Below, piece after piece: positions 25,432 to 34,282 of a stretch of 64,000 bases of DNA. Under the pieces are notes generated by a model. The model did not search any database. It was not told the origin of the DNA and worked only from the letters and a program-made list of their open reading frames with translations. This DNA is from Chryseobacterium phocaeense (lineage in GTDB: Bacteria; Bacteroidota; Bacteroidia; Flavobacteriales; Weeksellaceae), in assembly GCF_900169075.1 (NCBI RefSeq), contig NZ_LT827013.1, forward strand, positions 153,319-217,318, in the 5' to 3' direction. Each line of letters opens with the position of its first letter. Within the stretch, counting starts at the first letter, position 1. The position numbers and the translations under genes were made by a program.

Positions 25432-27906
25432 ATGAAAAGAGTGAAAAACCTGGGTTCTGTACTTGTCCTGTTTGCGTTAGTATGGACGCAAAATCCACTG
25501 AAAGGACAGGAAAAAGATGCTGAAGCAGTAAAAACGGATACTGCTAAAGTAAAAAAAGATGACCTTAAAAAACCTGTTATAAAACCTTATAAAGAGGTTA
25601 TTACCGATAAGGCCGTTTCGGATCAGGGGGTATTCACTGTTCATAAAATTGAAGATAAATATTATTTTGAAATTCCCGACGCAATGTTGAAAAAGGAATT
25701 TCTTCTGGTAACGAGACTCACAAAGGCTGCTGCAGGAATGCGTTCAGGAAGCACCGGATATGCCGGGGATCAGATCGGTCAGCAGGTTGTAGCTTTTGAG
25801 AAAGGGCCTAAAGATAAAATCCTTTTAAGATCTATTTCATTCGTAGACTATGCAAAAGATTCTACCTCAGATATGTATAATTCCGTGATCAGGAATAATG
25901 TGCAGCCTATCATCAAATCTTTTGATGTAAAAACGTATGGAATTAATAAGAAAACATCGGTAATTGATGTTACAGATCTTCTGAATTCCGATAATGAAAC
26001 GGTTTCTTTCTCGGTAATGTATAAAGATGCATTCAAGGTAGGAACTTTCCAGAAAGATATGTCCTTCGTGAATTTTGTAAAATCCTTCCCGGGAAATATT
26101 GAGATCAATACCACCAAAACATTTGCCCGTACATTGGGAAAACCTCTTCCGGGTGCTACTCCCGCAAATACTCCTAAGATCAGCGGAAATTATACCGTGG
26201 AAATCAACTCCTCATTTGTGCTCCTTCCGGAAAACAAAATGCAGGCAAGATATTTTGATCCGAGAGTCGGGTATTTCACAGTAGGGTATACGGATTTTGA
26301 TCTGGATCCTCAGGGGGTAAAAAGAATTTCTTTTGTTAAAAGATGGAGACTGGAACCAAAACCCCAGGACCTCGAAAAATATATAAAAGGAGAACTGGTA
26401 GAGCCTGCCAAACCAATCGTTTTCTATATAGATCCGGCCACACCAAAAAAATGGGTTCCTTATCTTATCCAGGGTGTGAATGACTGGCAGAAAGCTTTTG
26501 AAAAGGCGGGTTTCAAAAATGCAATTTATGCCAAAGTTCCGGACCCGAAAACAGATACGGAATGGAGCCTGGAAGATGCAAGATATTCGGCTATTGTTTA
26601 TAAACCGTCAGATGTTCCCAATGCTTCGGGGCCTTCTATTTCAGATCCCAGAACGGGAGAAATTCTGGAAAGCCATATCAACTGGTATCACAACGTTATG
26701 ATGCTTTTAAGAAACTGGTACTTTGTTCAGGCCTCACCAAACGATGAAAGGGCAAGAAAAGTAAAATTTGATGATAAGCTGATGGGCGAACTGATCCGTT
26801 TTGTTTCCTCTCACGAAGTAGGGCATACTTTAGGGTTGAGACATAATTTCGGCTCAAGTTCTACCGTACCTGTTGAAAAGCTGAGAGATAAAAAATGGCT
26901 GGAAAAAAATGGTCATACGCCTTCCATCATGGACTATGCAAGATTTAACTATGTGGCACAGCCTGAAGATCACATCGGTGACTCCGGAATCATGCCGAGA
27001 ATCGGGGACTATGATGACTGGGCAATTGAATGGGGCTATAAGAGGTTCTATGACTACAAAACTCCGGATGCAGAAAAAGAATACCTGAATAAATGGGTTA
27101 TCAAAAACCTTAAAAACGAAAGACTTTGGTTCGGAACAGAATCCAATCCCTTAGACCCGAGGTCCCAGAGCGAGCAGGTAGGAGATAATGCTATGGCTGC
27201 AAGTACCTACGGTATAAAAAACCTGAAGAGAATTTTGGATAACCTTGAAAAATGGACAGACACTCCCAACGAAGATTATGAAAATCTCGGAACAATGTAT
27301 GATCAGGTAACCCAGCAGTTCAGAAGATATGCCGGACATGTTTCAAAATATATTGGAGGCCAGATGGAAACGCCTAAAACAGCGGAACAGTCAGGACCGG
27401 TGTATCAAGCTGTGGCTAAAAAAGATCAGCAGGAAGCGATGAATTTTTTAAATGAGAATATTTTTACCACTCCGCAATGGCTGATCAGAAAAGAAATATT
27501 TGAAAAAACAGGGAAAACTCCGGTAAAAACAATTGAAGAAATCCAGAACGCCGTTCTTTCAAGAATCCTTAGCCCTGTTGTGCTGCAGAATATGTATCAG
27601 ATGGAAGCCGTGGAACAGGATACCTACACATTGGTAAATCTTTTCTCGGATCTGAATAATTACATTATGGTGAGAGAAAATCCTGATGTGTACGGAAGAA
27701 GCCTTCAGAGAAATTATGTGGAACAGATGATTAAACTTGTTGATGCAAAATCTCCGGATAAATCAGATGTTTCTGCCATTGTAAGAGGAAACCTGAATGA
27801 AATTAAAAATAGCCTTTCAGTAAAAGGGGTTTATAACAAAATGAACAAATACCATTACCAGGAGCTTACTTTTGAAATAGAAAAAGCGCTGGATCCAAAA
27901 AAATAA
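25432..27906 (+). CDS. Secreted zinc-dependent metalloprotease, DUF5117/DUF5118/DUF4953 type
   Basis: The 824-aa protein has a signal peptide (VLVLFALVWTQNPLKGQ), a short DUF5118 segment (about 45-95), a DUF5117 domain (about 95-290, VVAFEKGPKDKILLRSISF) and a C-terminal metallopeptidase domain of the DUF4953 type. The zinc motif HEVGHTLGLRHNFGSS begins near residue 460. Proteins of this form are widespread in Bacteroidota and are thought to act in the periplasm or outside the cell; substrates are not known. It lies 36 nt after rlmD and 3 nt before the DUF6452 gene, so it is operonic. No T9SS domain is present. Confidence 0.9.
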   Translation: MKRVKNLGSVLVLFALVWTQNPLKGQEKDAEAVKTDTAKVKKDDLKKPVIKPYKEVITDKAVSDQGVFTVHKIEDKYYFEIPDAMLKKEFLLVTRLTKAAAGMRSGSTGYAGDQIGQQVVAFEKGPKDKILLRSISFVDYAKDSTSDMYNSVIRNNVQPIIKSFDVKTYGINKKTSVIDVTDLLNSDNETVSFSVMYKDAFKVGTFQKDMSFVNFVKSFPGNIEINTTKTFARTLGKPLPGATPANTPKISGNYTVEINSSFVLLPENKMQARYFDPRVGYFTVGYTDFDLDPQGVKRISFVKRWRLEPKPQDLEKYIKGELVEPAKPIVFYIDPATPKKWVPYLIQGVNDWQKAFEKAGFKNAIYAKVPDPKTDTEWSLEDARYSAIVYKPSDVPNASGPSISDPRTGEILESHINWYHNVMMLLRNWYFVQASPNDERARKVKFDDKLMGELIRFVSSHEVGHTLGLRHNFGSSSTVPVEKLRDKKWLEKNGHTPSIMDYARFNYVAQPEDHIGDSGIMPRIGDYDDWAIEWGYKRFYDYKTPDAEKEYLNKWVIKNLKNERLWFGTESNPLDPRSQSEQVGDNAMAASTYGIKNLKRILDNLEKWTDTPNEDYENLGTMYDQVTQQFRRYAGHVSKYIGGQMETPKTAEQSGPVYQAVAKKDQQEAMNFLNENIFTTPQWLIRKEIFEKTGKTPVKTIEEIQNAVLSRILSPVVLQNMYQMEAVEQDTYTLVNLFSDLNNYIMVRENPDVYGRSLQRNYVEQMIKLVDAKSPDKSDVSAIVRGNLNEIKNSLSVKGVYNKMNKYHYQELTFEIEKALDPKK

Positions 27907-27909
27907 AAT

Positions 27910-28389
27910 ATGAAATATTGTACATATATTATAATCGCGTTATGCAGCCTCCTGATGATATGGTCATGTGGCGGAGACGATGATATCTGTGAGAGCGGTG
28001 AAGGAACACCCAGGATAAAAGTGGCATTCAAGTCCCAGACAACAGGAAAAGAAGTTACTCTGGATTCTTTATATGTGGCGGTAGATTATGGCTCCGGAAA
28101 AGTACAGCTGGGAAAACTTCAGAATATCAATTCCAGGCTGATCCCGTTGAGGGTCGATGATTCCCCTTACACAGACGTTTACTTCAGGTTTGCTGATAAA
28201 GGAGTGGAGTCTCACGTACGGGTGGGGTATACCACAAAAACCACCTATGTTTCTCCCGGATGCGGGATCAAGAAAACATACGAGAATTTAAGTTCACAAT
28301 TAATACAATCTACGCCTGTGATATCAATTGAAGCAGGATTAAACCAAATAGAGAATGAAGACAAGACTAATCTTTTCCTTCTTTTTTAG
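27910..28389 (+). CDS. DUF6452 family lipoprotein
   Basis: The 159-aa protein has a signal peptide with a lipobox-like LMIWSC, followed by a GGDDDICESGEGTPRIKVAF segment typical of DUF6452. A beta-rich body contains a further Cys (VSPGCGIKKTYENL). The function is unknown. The gene begins 3 nt after the metalloprotease stop and its last 35 nt overlap the start of the DUF6048 gene, indicating coupled translation. DUF6452 and DUF6048 genes beside rlmD are a recurring flavobacterial arrangement. Confidence 0.82.
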   Translation: MKYCTYIIIALCSLLMIWSCGGDDDICESGEGTPRIKVAFKSQTTGKEVTLDSLYVAVDYGSGKVQLGKLQNINSRLIPLRVDDSPYTDVYFRFADKGVESHVRVGYTTKTTYVSPGCGIKKTYENLSSQLIQSTPVISIEAGLNQIENEDKTNLFLLF

Positions 28390-29023
28390 CATGATAGTCA
28401 TCCTGGGAATGGCTCAGGAGAAAAAAGAAACGAAAGAATCCAAAAAAGTTCAGGAGAAATACAAGCCTAATTTCATGGTAGGTTTTGATGTTCTCAATGC
28501 CGGTGTTTCATTCTTTTCGGACAGGGTGTTGTATCAGGGATTTATTTCTTCTAAGATAAAAGGAAACATTCATGCAGTGGCTGAAGCCGGTTTTGAGAAA
28601 AATGTATATCAGAAAAATGGCTATGATGCCAAAGCGAACGGTCCCTTTGTAAAACTGGGTGCATTCTATATGCTGGCAAAAGACCGCGAAAATGAATTCA
28701 ACGGCTTTTATGCAGGTGGAAAGATAGGAGGTGCATTCTATAATCAGGAATATATGGCTATTCCCGTACGGGGATTTGGAGGAAGTTCTTCTTCCGTTGC
28801 ATTTCCCTCGTCCTCTCAAACTTCCGCATGGATTGAAGGAACGCTCGGCGGAAGAGTTCAGCTGTTTGAATCTGATTTTTATATAGATGTTAATCTGCAG
28901 CCCAAATATCTGGTATATACTTCCAAGCAGGACAATATCACCCCTATGATTGTCCCTGGATTCGGCAGGAGTTCCGGTAAGTTCAATATGGGGTTTGCAT
29001 GGAACATCGCCTATAAGTTTTAA
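28355..29023 (+). CDS. DUF6048 family envelope protein
   Basis: The 222-aa protein has a Sec signal (LIFSFFFSMIVILGMAQ), a short charged linker and a beta-strand-rich body with alternating residues (NFMVGFDVLNAGVSFFSD, FYAGGKIGGAFYNQEYM). It ends in an aromatic residue (WNIAYKF), suggesting a small outer-membrane beta-barrel. It belongs to DUF6048, whose function is unknown. It overlaps the DUF6452 gene by 35 nt in another frame and ends the rlmD operon before a strong terminator. A joint role of the two proteins is likely but inferred. Confidence 0.82.
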   Translation: MKTRLIFSFFFSMIVILGMAQEKKETKESKKVQEKYKPNFMVGFDVLNAGVSFFSDRVLYQGFISSKIKGNIHAVAEAGFEKNVYQKNGYDAKANGPFVKLGAFYMLAKDRENEFNGFYAGGKIGGAFYNQEYMAIPVRGFGGSSSSVAFPSSSQTSAWIEGTLGGRVQLFESDFYIDVNLQPKYLVYTSKQDNITPMIVPGFGRSSGKFNMGFAWNIAYKF

Positions 29024-29099
29024 TAAAAATAATGCTGATTTACTGTTAATATAAAACCAGTTTTCATCAGAGAAAAAAAAATACTGACTATTCATCATG

Positions 29100-29125
29100 A
29101 ATCCCGGGATCCCTATCCCGGGATT
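29100..29125 (+). terminator. Terminator of the rlmD operon
   Basis: Perfect 11-nt arms AATCCCGGGAT and ATCCCGGGATT with a CCCT loop, then T's. Confidence 0.92.
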
Positions 29126-29634
29126 TTTCTGTTATTATTGCAGATTTACAAAATGAAAAAACAGTGTCTATTATTTATTGAAATTTAAAATTTAATGATT
29201 TTATTTCAATGAAAATATTATATTTGTGAAATAAATCCAATGTTTGTAAATTGATGAAGAAATTTTTACTTCAGTATTTACTGCATAAAGGTTCGGCACT
29301 GTTAGTAAATAACAGGAACTTTATTTAACATTGATGGGAAAGGAAAAGATTTGTTCTGTTCCAAAATAAAAACTGCACTCCTTGGGATTTGTATTTTTAT
29401 ATATTAATATGTGATTATTTTAAAACTTTAACAAAAATATATTCATATTGATATGTTTATACTTGAAAAATTATTAGATTTGTGTAATTATAAAAATATT
29501 GCGTATGAATTAAAAACTACTCTTTTCAATACAGACTGACTGTATCAATGGTGTTTCAAAAAAGTGTATTTGAACACCAAAAAAAATAAGAAACACTATA
29601 CTTACTATCGTTATCATTTAAAATTTGAAAAAAT
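29126..29634 (+). other. AT-rich upstream region of the first T9SS protein gene
   Basis: There is no gene or RNA here. TAGATTTG (29475-29482) is a full -7 match and sits in a context (TAGATTTGTG, then AATTAT) that recurs before the second T9SS gene at 34246. If used, it gives a long leader of about 145 nt. Confidence 0.45.
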
Positions 29635-32600
29635 ATGAGTGTATTTTTACTCTGTAAGATGGGCAGGCCGTTCCGGATGTTCATTACATTGCTTTGCATG
29701 GTCTTTGGGCTGTTTGCACAAGCACAAACAGTTACTATTGGTACCGGAACCAGTACTCAGAGGTATCCTTTGGGTGCTTTTTATGGATTTGAAAGATCCG
29801 CATCACTCTATACAGCCGCAGAAATAAATACTCCGGGAGGAGGAGGGGTTGTATCAGTGGCGTGGAATTCTACAGCATCCATGAGCTTTTCCCTTCCGGT
29901 AAAAATTTATTTAAAACCCGTACCGGTTGGAACCACCACTATAGCAGCGCAAAGCTGGGCTACCGCAACTACAGGAGCTACTCTTGTATATAGCGGGAAT
30001 CTTGCCAATCTGCCTACAGGATGGAATACGGTTACGTTACAAAACTATTTCTTTTATAACGGAACAGACAACCTGATGGTGTTGGTGGAAACCAACTATG
30101 GCGGAGGCGGAGGCGGTACTTCAGCAGGAAGTGCCATCACTTACTCTAATGCCCCATCACAGCATATGTATTTCCAGCAGGATACCACAGCTCCTACAGA
30201 CAATGGAACTGTTACTGCAAACAGACCGAATCTTCGGATAACGCTTGCACCGCCACCATCCTGCATACCACCGTCAGGGGTAAGTTCAGGTACGGTAACA
30301 CCAACAAGTGCCGTAATCAACTGGACTGCACCTTCACCTGCGCCGGCGGGAGGATATGATGTGTATTACAGTACATCTCCAACAGCACCTACCGCAGCTA
30401 CCACACCATCACAAACGGTGACAACAGGAACTACTGCAACGATTTCTCCACTGGTAGCCAATACCACTTATTATGTATGGGTGAGATCAAGATGTAGTGC
30501 AACAGACCAAAGTGCATGGTCAGGTCCTGTTACAATTTTAACAGCTTACTGTACTCCAACCGGAGGTAGCAGTTCAACTTCATATTACCTGAAAACAATT
30601 ACGACAACAGGGGGTATTTCAAATTTAAATTATACGGCTACGTCTTACAGTGCTTATGTGGATAACACAGCTACTGTCTTTTCAGGCTTGCCTACCAATA
30701 CCATCACTATGAACTTAGCGGTGGGGACCAGTACATATAACTATTATGTATGGATTGACTGGAACAATAACATGAGCTTTAATGATCCGGGGGAAACTAT
30801 TCTGGCAACACCTTCCTATGTAACGGCCGGAACAGCTACCATTACCATACCGGCTACACAGCCGCCAGGAAACTACAGGGTGAGAACAGCAACATCATTT
30901 ATTGGTGCACTTACTAACTGCGGATCGGCTCCTTACGGTAACTTCGTAGATTTTACATTGAATGTTATCGCATTGCAACCATGTTCTACCGCACCTCCAA
31001 CAGGGCTTAATGTTTCGACCATTACGCCTACAACGGCACAGGTGAACTGGATTCCTTCTACAGGAGCAACCTATGTTCTTCAGTACAGAACACTTCCTAC
31101 AGGACCATGGATTCCGGTGAATATTACAACACCACTTGCAAGTACGTATACCATAACGGGGCTTACCGAACAAACACAGTACGAATTCCAGATAGCAACC
31201 ATTTGTGGGGGCACACAAGGGCCATTCTCTACCCCGATGCCGTTTACTACACCAGCTATTGTGTATTGTCCATCAGGATCTACCAGTGCTACAATTGATG
31301 GGTTCATCAGTAAGGTTTCGGTAACGCCGAATGCTGCCACTCCAATGACCAGTACTTCAGATTTCAGTAACTATACAGATTATACTACAGATCCTGCGAG
31401 ACTTGTTACTTTGGTAAGAGGTTTGGCAAATAATACCGTTACTGTTGAAAAAACTTGGCCGGGAACTCAGTGGTCATTCGGAACAGGAGTATGGATTGAC
31501 TTTAACAGAAACGGAATTTTTGAAGCTTCTGAGCAGGTATTAAACTCACCAAGTAACACAACCACTCCGGTAACAGCTACTTTTGCGGTACCGAATGCTG
31601 CGGGTGGTGTGTATACAGGAAACCTTACAACTCGTATGCGTGTAGCATTAAGAGAAAGTGGGTCTCCTACAGCTTGTGGAACTTATACATGGGGAGAAAC
31701 GGAAGATTATGCTGTGAAGCTTATTGATCAGCCGCCATGTACTACGGCTCCGCCTACAAATATTACCGTATCAAACCTTACGGCTACTACAGCTACAGTA
31801 TATTGGTGGGGGGCAGCGAATGCTATTTACACCATCAGATGGAAATTAGCATCAGCACCAACGTATACTATTCCTCCTGTTACTTTAGGAGCGGGGGTAA
31901 CAAGTTATACCATTCCGGGACTTACTGAGCAGACGCAGTATCATGTACAGATTTCCACTACCTGTGGAACAAGTACAGGAGCATATTCTACTGCGACAAC
32001 ATTTACAACTCCGCCATTGACTTATTGTCCGATGACTGGAACAGGAACTAACGACCACATTGCGAATGTAACCGTTACTTCTTCAAACCCAGGGGTGCCT
32101 GTAATGAGTAATACGACAGTACAGACTAACTATACCAGCTATACTACACCAGCGACACTGATCACCCTTGATGCAGGTTCTTCAAACAATAAGATCTCTG
32201 TAGCAAAAGGATGGACAGGTGCTACGGCCAACGTTGCAGTGTCTGCATGGATTGACTATAACAGAAACGGAGTTTTCGAAACTTCAGAGCAGATTATCAA
32301 TTCTGCAGCGAATACAGCTACTCCTGTTACAAATAATAACTTCACAGTTCCGGCAACAGCTTATACAGGACCGTTTAATACAACCATGAGAGTTGTTGTT
32401 AAGCGTACAAGTGCTCCGGTATTGTGTCAGAACGCAGTGAATGGTGAAGTTGAAGATTATGCTGTAAAAATCAGACCATGTAGTAATGCTACTCCAAACT
32501 CACCTACCATTGTACCAACGCATAACTCTGCTACGGTTACTTTGACAGGAGCTGCAACGAATGTGACTTATCTGGTAAGATACAGAGTTCAGACAACTCC

Positions 32601-34023
32601 TCCGGGAACATGGATTGAAGTATATGCTTCTGCATTGCTGGGTAACCTTCCGCTTGTATTGACAGGTTTAACTCCGGCTACCATTTATGAACTGCAGGTT
32701 GCTTCCGTTTGTGGAGACGTGATAGGAGCATTTACACCAATCAAAACATTTGTAACAAGATGTGATCCTACACCTCCGAATGTTACCGTAAGTAATATTA
32801 CAACAAACTCAGCACTGATTACATGGGCACCGCTTGCGGCAAGCTCCACGTATACACTGGAATGGAGAAAAGTAGGAACAACTACATGGACTCAGGTACC
32901 GAACATTGCACCTCCTACCAACACGCACCTGTTAACAGGTCTGGATCCATATACAAAATATGAAGTAAGAGTGGCCAACAAGTGCGTTGGAGAAACTACA
33001 CTTAACCCGTACTCAAATCCAAAAGTATTTACTACGGAAAGAACATGTGAACTTGCTCCTCCGGGATTAACGATCACTCAGCTTACGCCTACATCGGCTG
33101 AAGTTATCTGGGATGGTTTCCCTGGTGCTACTTATATTCTGAGATATAGAAAAGTTGGTATTCCAAGTTGGACGAATGTTCCTTTAACAGTGCCTACTTA
33201 CACAATTACAGGATTGCTGGAAGAAACGAAATACGAAATGCAGGTAGTGAATATCTGTAACGGTACACCGGGTACATACACGCCTCCGTATTATTTCACA
33301 ACACCTACTGTAATGCATTGTGCGATGGGAGCTAACAATAATTCGGTAGAGCATATTTCTAAAATAACGGTGGTTCCGAACGGAAGACCTAAAATGGAAA
33401 ATGCGTCCGGCGCTTCAAAATATACAGATTATACAAATGTTCCGGCTACGTTCATAGAAATGGTTCAGGGATCTACAGGAAATACCTTGACAATTGAAAC
33501 AAAACTGAACGGAAGTGATCCTGTAGGCGTTGCTGTATGGATTGACTTCAATAGAAACGGATACTTTGACATTGATGAGAGAGTATTCACATCGCCTCCT
33601 GGAACAACAAGCCCACTTACCACAACGATCAATGTGCCTACAGATGCTTATGTAAGCATGACTGCTCACAAGTATGTTGTGATGAGAGTAGCGATGATGA
33701 AAGGAGGTATTCCGGTAAACTGTATGAATTTTGACAATGGGGAAGTAGAAGATTACTCTATCAGAATTGCTAAACCAGGAATAGCGAATTCTCTTAACCA
33801 GACTGATATCATGATTTACCCTAACCCGGTAAGCTCAGTATTGTATGTGAAAAACATTAGCAAAAAAGCTAAGTACAAGATCTACAATTCAGCAGGACAG
33901 GTTATTGGTGACGGTATCTTACTGAACAACCAAGTTAATGTGTCTAAATTAATCAACGGAGTTTATGTAATCGATATCGAAGACAATGGTATAACAGTTC
34001 AAAAGAAATTTATCAAAGAATAA
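29635..34023 (+). CDS. Giant secreted FN3/GEVED repeat protein with T9SS type A sorting domain (first of three)
   Basis: The 1462-aa protein has a signal peptide (ending LFAQAQ) and an N-terminal jelly-roll-like domain (about 32-210, TVTIGTGTSTQRYPLGAFYG). Alternating modules follow: FN3 (nt 30255-30540), GEVED (30545-30975), FN3, GEVED (31260-31725), FN3, GEVED (32020-32475), FN3 x3, GEVED (33310-33770). The GEVED modules carry the WIDFNRNG Ca-loop-like motif and end GEVEDY. The C-terminus IMIYPNPVSSVLYVKN is the type A signal for T9SS export and cell-surface attachment or release. Its last 3 kb correspond module by module to the next gene. No catalytic domain is seen, so adhesion is the best guess. 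Confidence 0.88.
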   Translation: MSVFLLCKMGRPFRMFITLLCMVFGLFAQAQTVTIGTGTSTQRYPLGAFYGFERSASLYTAAEINTPGGGGVVSVAWNSTASMSFSLPVKIYLKPVPVGTTTIAAQSWATATTGATLVYSGNLANLPTGWNTVTLQNYFFYNGTDNLMVLVETNYGGGGGGTSAGSAITYSNAPSQHMYFQQDTTAPTDNGTVTANRPNLRITLAPPPSCIPPSGVSSGTVTPTSAVINWTAPSPAPAGGYDVYYSTSPTAPTAATTPSQTVTTGTTATISPLVANTTYYVWVRSRCSATDQSAWSGPVTILTAYCTPTGGSSSTSYYLKTITTTGGISNLNYTATSYSAYVDNTATVFSGLPTNTITMNLAVGTSTYNYYVWIDWNNNMSFNDPGETILATPSYVTAGTATITIPATQPPGNYRVRTATSFIGALTNCGSAPYGNFVDFTLNVIALQPCSTAPPTGLNVSTITPTTAQVNWIPSTGATYVLQYRTLPTGPWIPVNITTPLASTYTITGLTEQTQYEFQIATICGGTQGPFSTPMPFTTPAIVYCPSGSTSATIDGFISKVSVTPNAATPMTSTSDFSNYTDYTTDPARLVTLVRGLANNTVTVEKTWPGTQWSFGTGVWIDFNRNGIFEASEQVLNSPSNTTTPVTATFAVPNAAGGVYTGNLTTRMRVALRESGSPTACGTYTWGETEDYAVKLIDQPPCTTAPPTNITVSNLTATTATVYWWGAANAIYTIRWKLASAPTYTIPPVTLGAGVTSYTIPGLTEQTQYHVQISTTCGTSTGAYSTATTFTTPPLTYCPMTGTGTNDHIANVTVTSSNPGVPVMSNTTVQTNYTSYTTPATLITLDAGSSNNKISVAKGWTGATANVAVSAWIDYNRNGVFETSEQIINSAANTATPVTNNNFTVPATAYTGPFNTTMRVVVKRTSAPVLCQNAVNGEVEDYAVKIRPCSNATPNSPTIVPTHNSATVTLTGAATNVTYLVRYRVQTTPPGTWIEVYASALLGNLPLVLTGLTPATIYELQVASVCGDVIGAFTPIKTFVTRCDPTPPNVTVSNITTNSALITWAPLAASSTYTLEWRKVGTTTWTQVPNIAPPTNTHLLTGLDPYTKYEVRVANKCVGETTLNPYSNPKVFTTERTCELAPPGLTITQLTPTSAEVIWDGFPGATYILRYRKVGIPSWTNVPLTVPTYTITGLLEETKYEMQVVNICNGTPGTYTPPYYFTTPTVMHCAMGANNNSVEHISKITVVPNGRPKMENASGASKYTDYTNVPATFIEMVQGSTGNTLTIETKLNGSDPVGVAVWIDFNRNGYFDIDERVFTSPPGTTSPLTTTINVPTDAYVSMTAHKYVVMRVAMMKGGIPVNCMNFDNGEVEDYSIRIAKPGIANSLNQTDIMIYPNPVSSVLYVKNISKKAKYKIYNSAGQVIGDGILLNNQVNVSKLINGVYVIDIEDNGITVQKKFIKE

Positions 34024-34043
34024 AATTAAATTTCAAATAGACG

Positions 34044-34070
34044 AAGCCCTCAGAAATGAGGGCTTTTTTT
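34044..34070 (+). terminator. Terminator of the first T9SS gene
   Basis: AAGCCCTCA-GAAA-TGAGGGCTT followed by T's. The same hairpin ends the next paralogue at 39280. Confidence 0.93.
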
Positions 34071-34245
34071 TGTAATCCAGATTTGTAATCGATAAGAATA
34101 TGGAATATTTTTAATTAATAATTCATTATTTGTTGAAATTTTTTCAATCAAATTACTCATTAGTTATTTTTTTTAATACGATGCATTTTTTTATTTAGTT
34201 GCTAATAAATTATTATAATTTTTTCTTTTCTATTAAAAAATATAG

Positions 34246-34253
34246 TAGATTTG
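34246..34253 (+). promoter_or_regulatory. Predicted -7 element of the second T9SS gene
   Basis: TAGATTTG is a full match, within a context shared with the first T9SS gene. It lies 30 nt before the ATG at 34283, which rules out the longer in-frame start at 34199. Confidence 0.55.
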
Positions 34254-34282
34254 TGAAATTATTACAAAATATCGAAAAAGTT

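Noticed and set aside
28508-29098. 196-aa minus-strand frame over the DUF6048 gene
   Set aside because: It runs antisense to a gene with a signal peptide, operon context and terminator; its composition is not protein-like.
34199-34282. Upstream start for the reprolysin-like protein
   Set aside because: The added residues hide the signal peptide, and the codon lies before the predicted -7 element at 34246.
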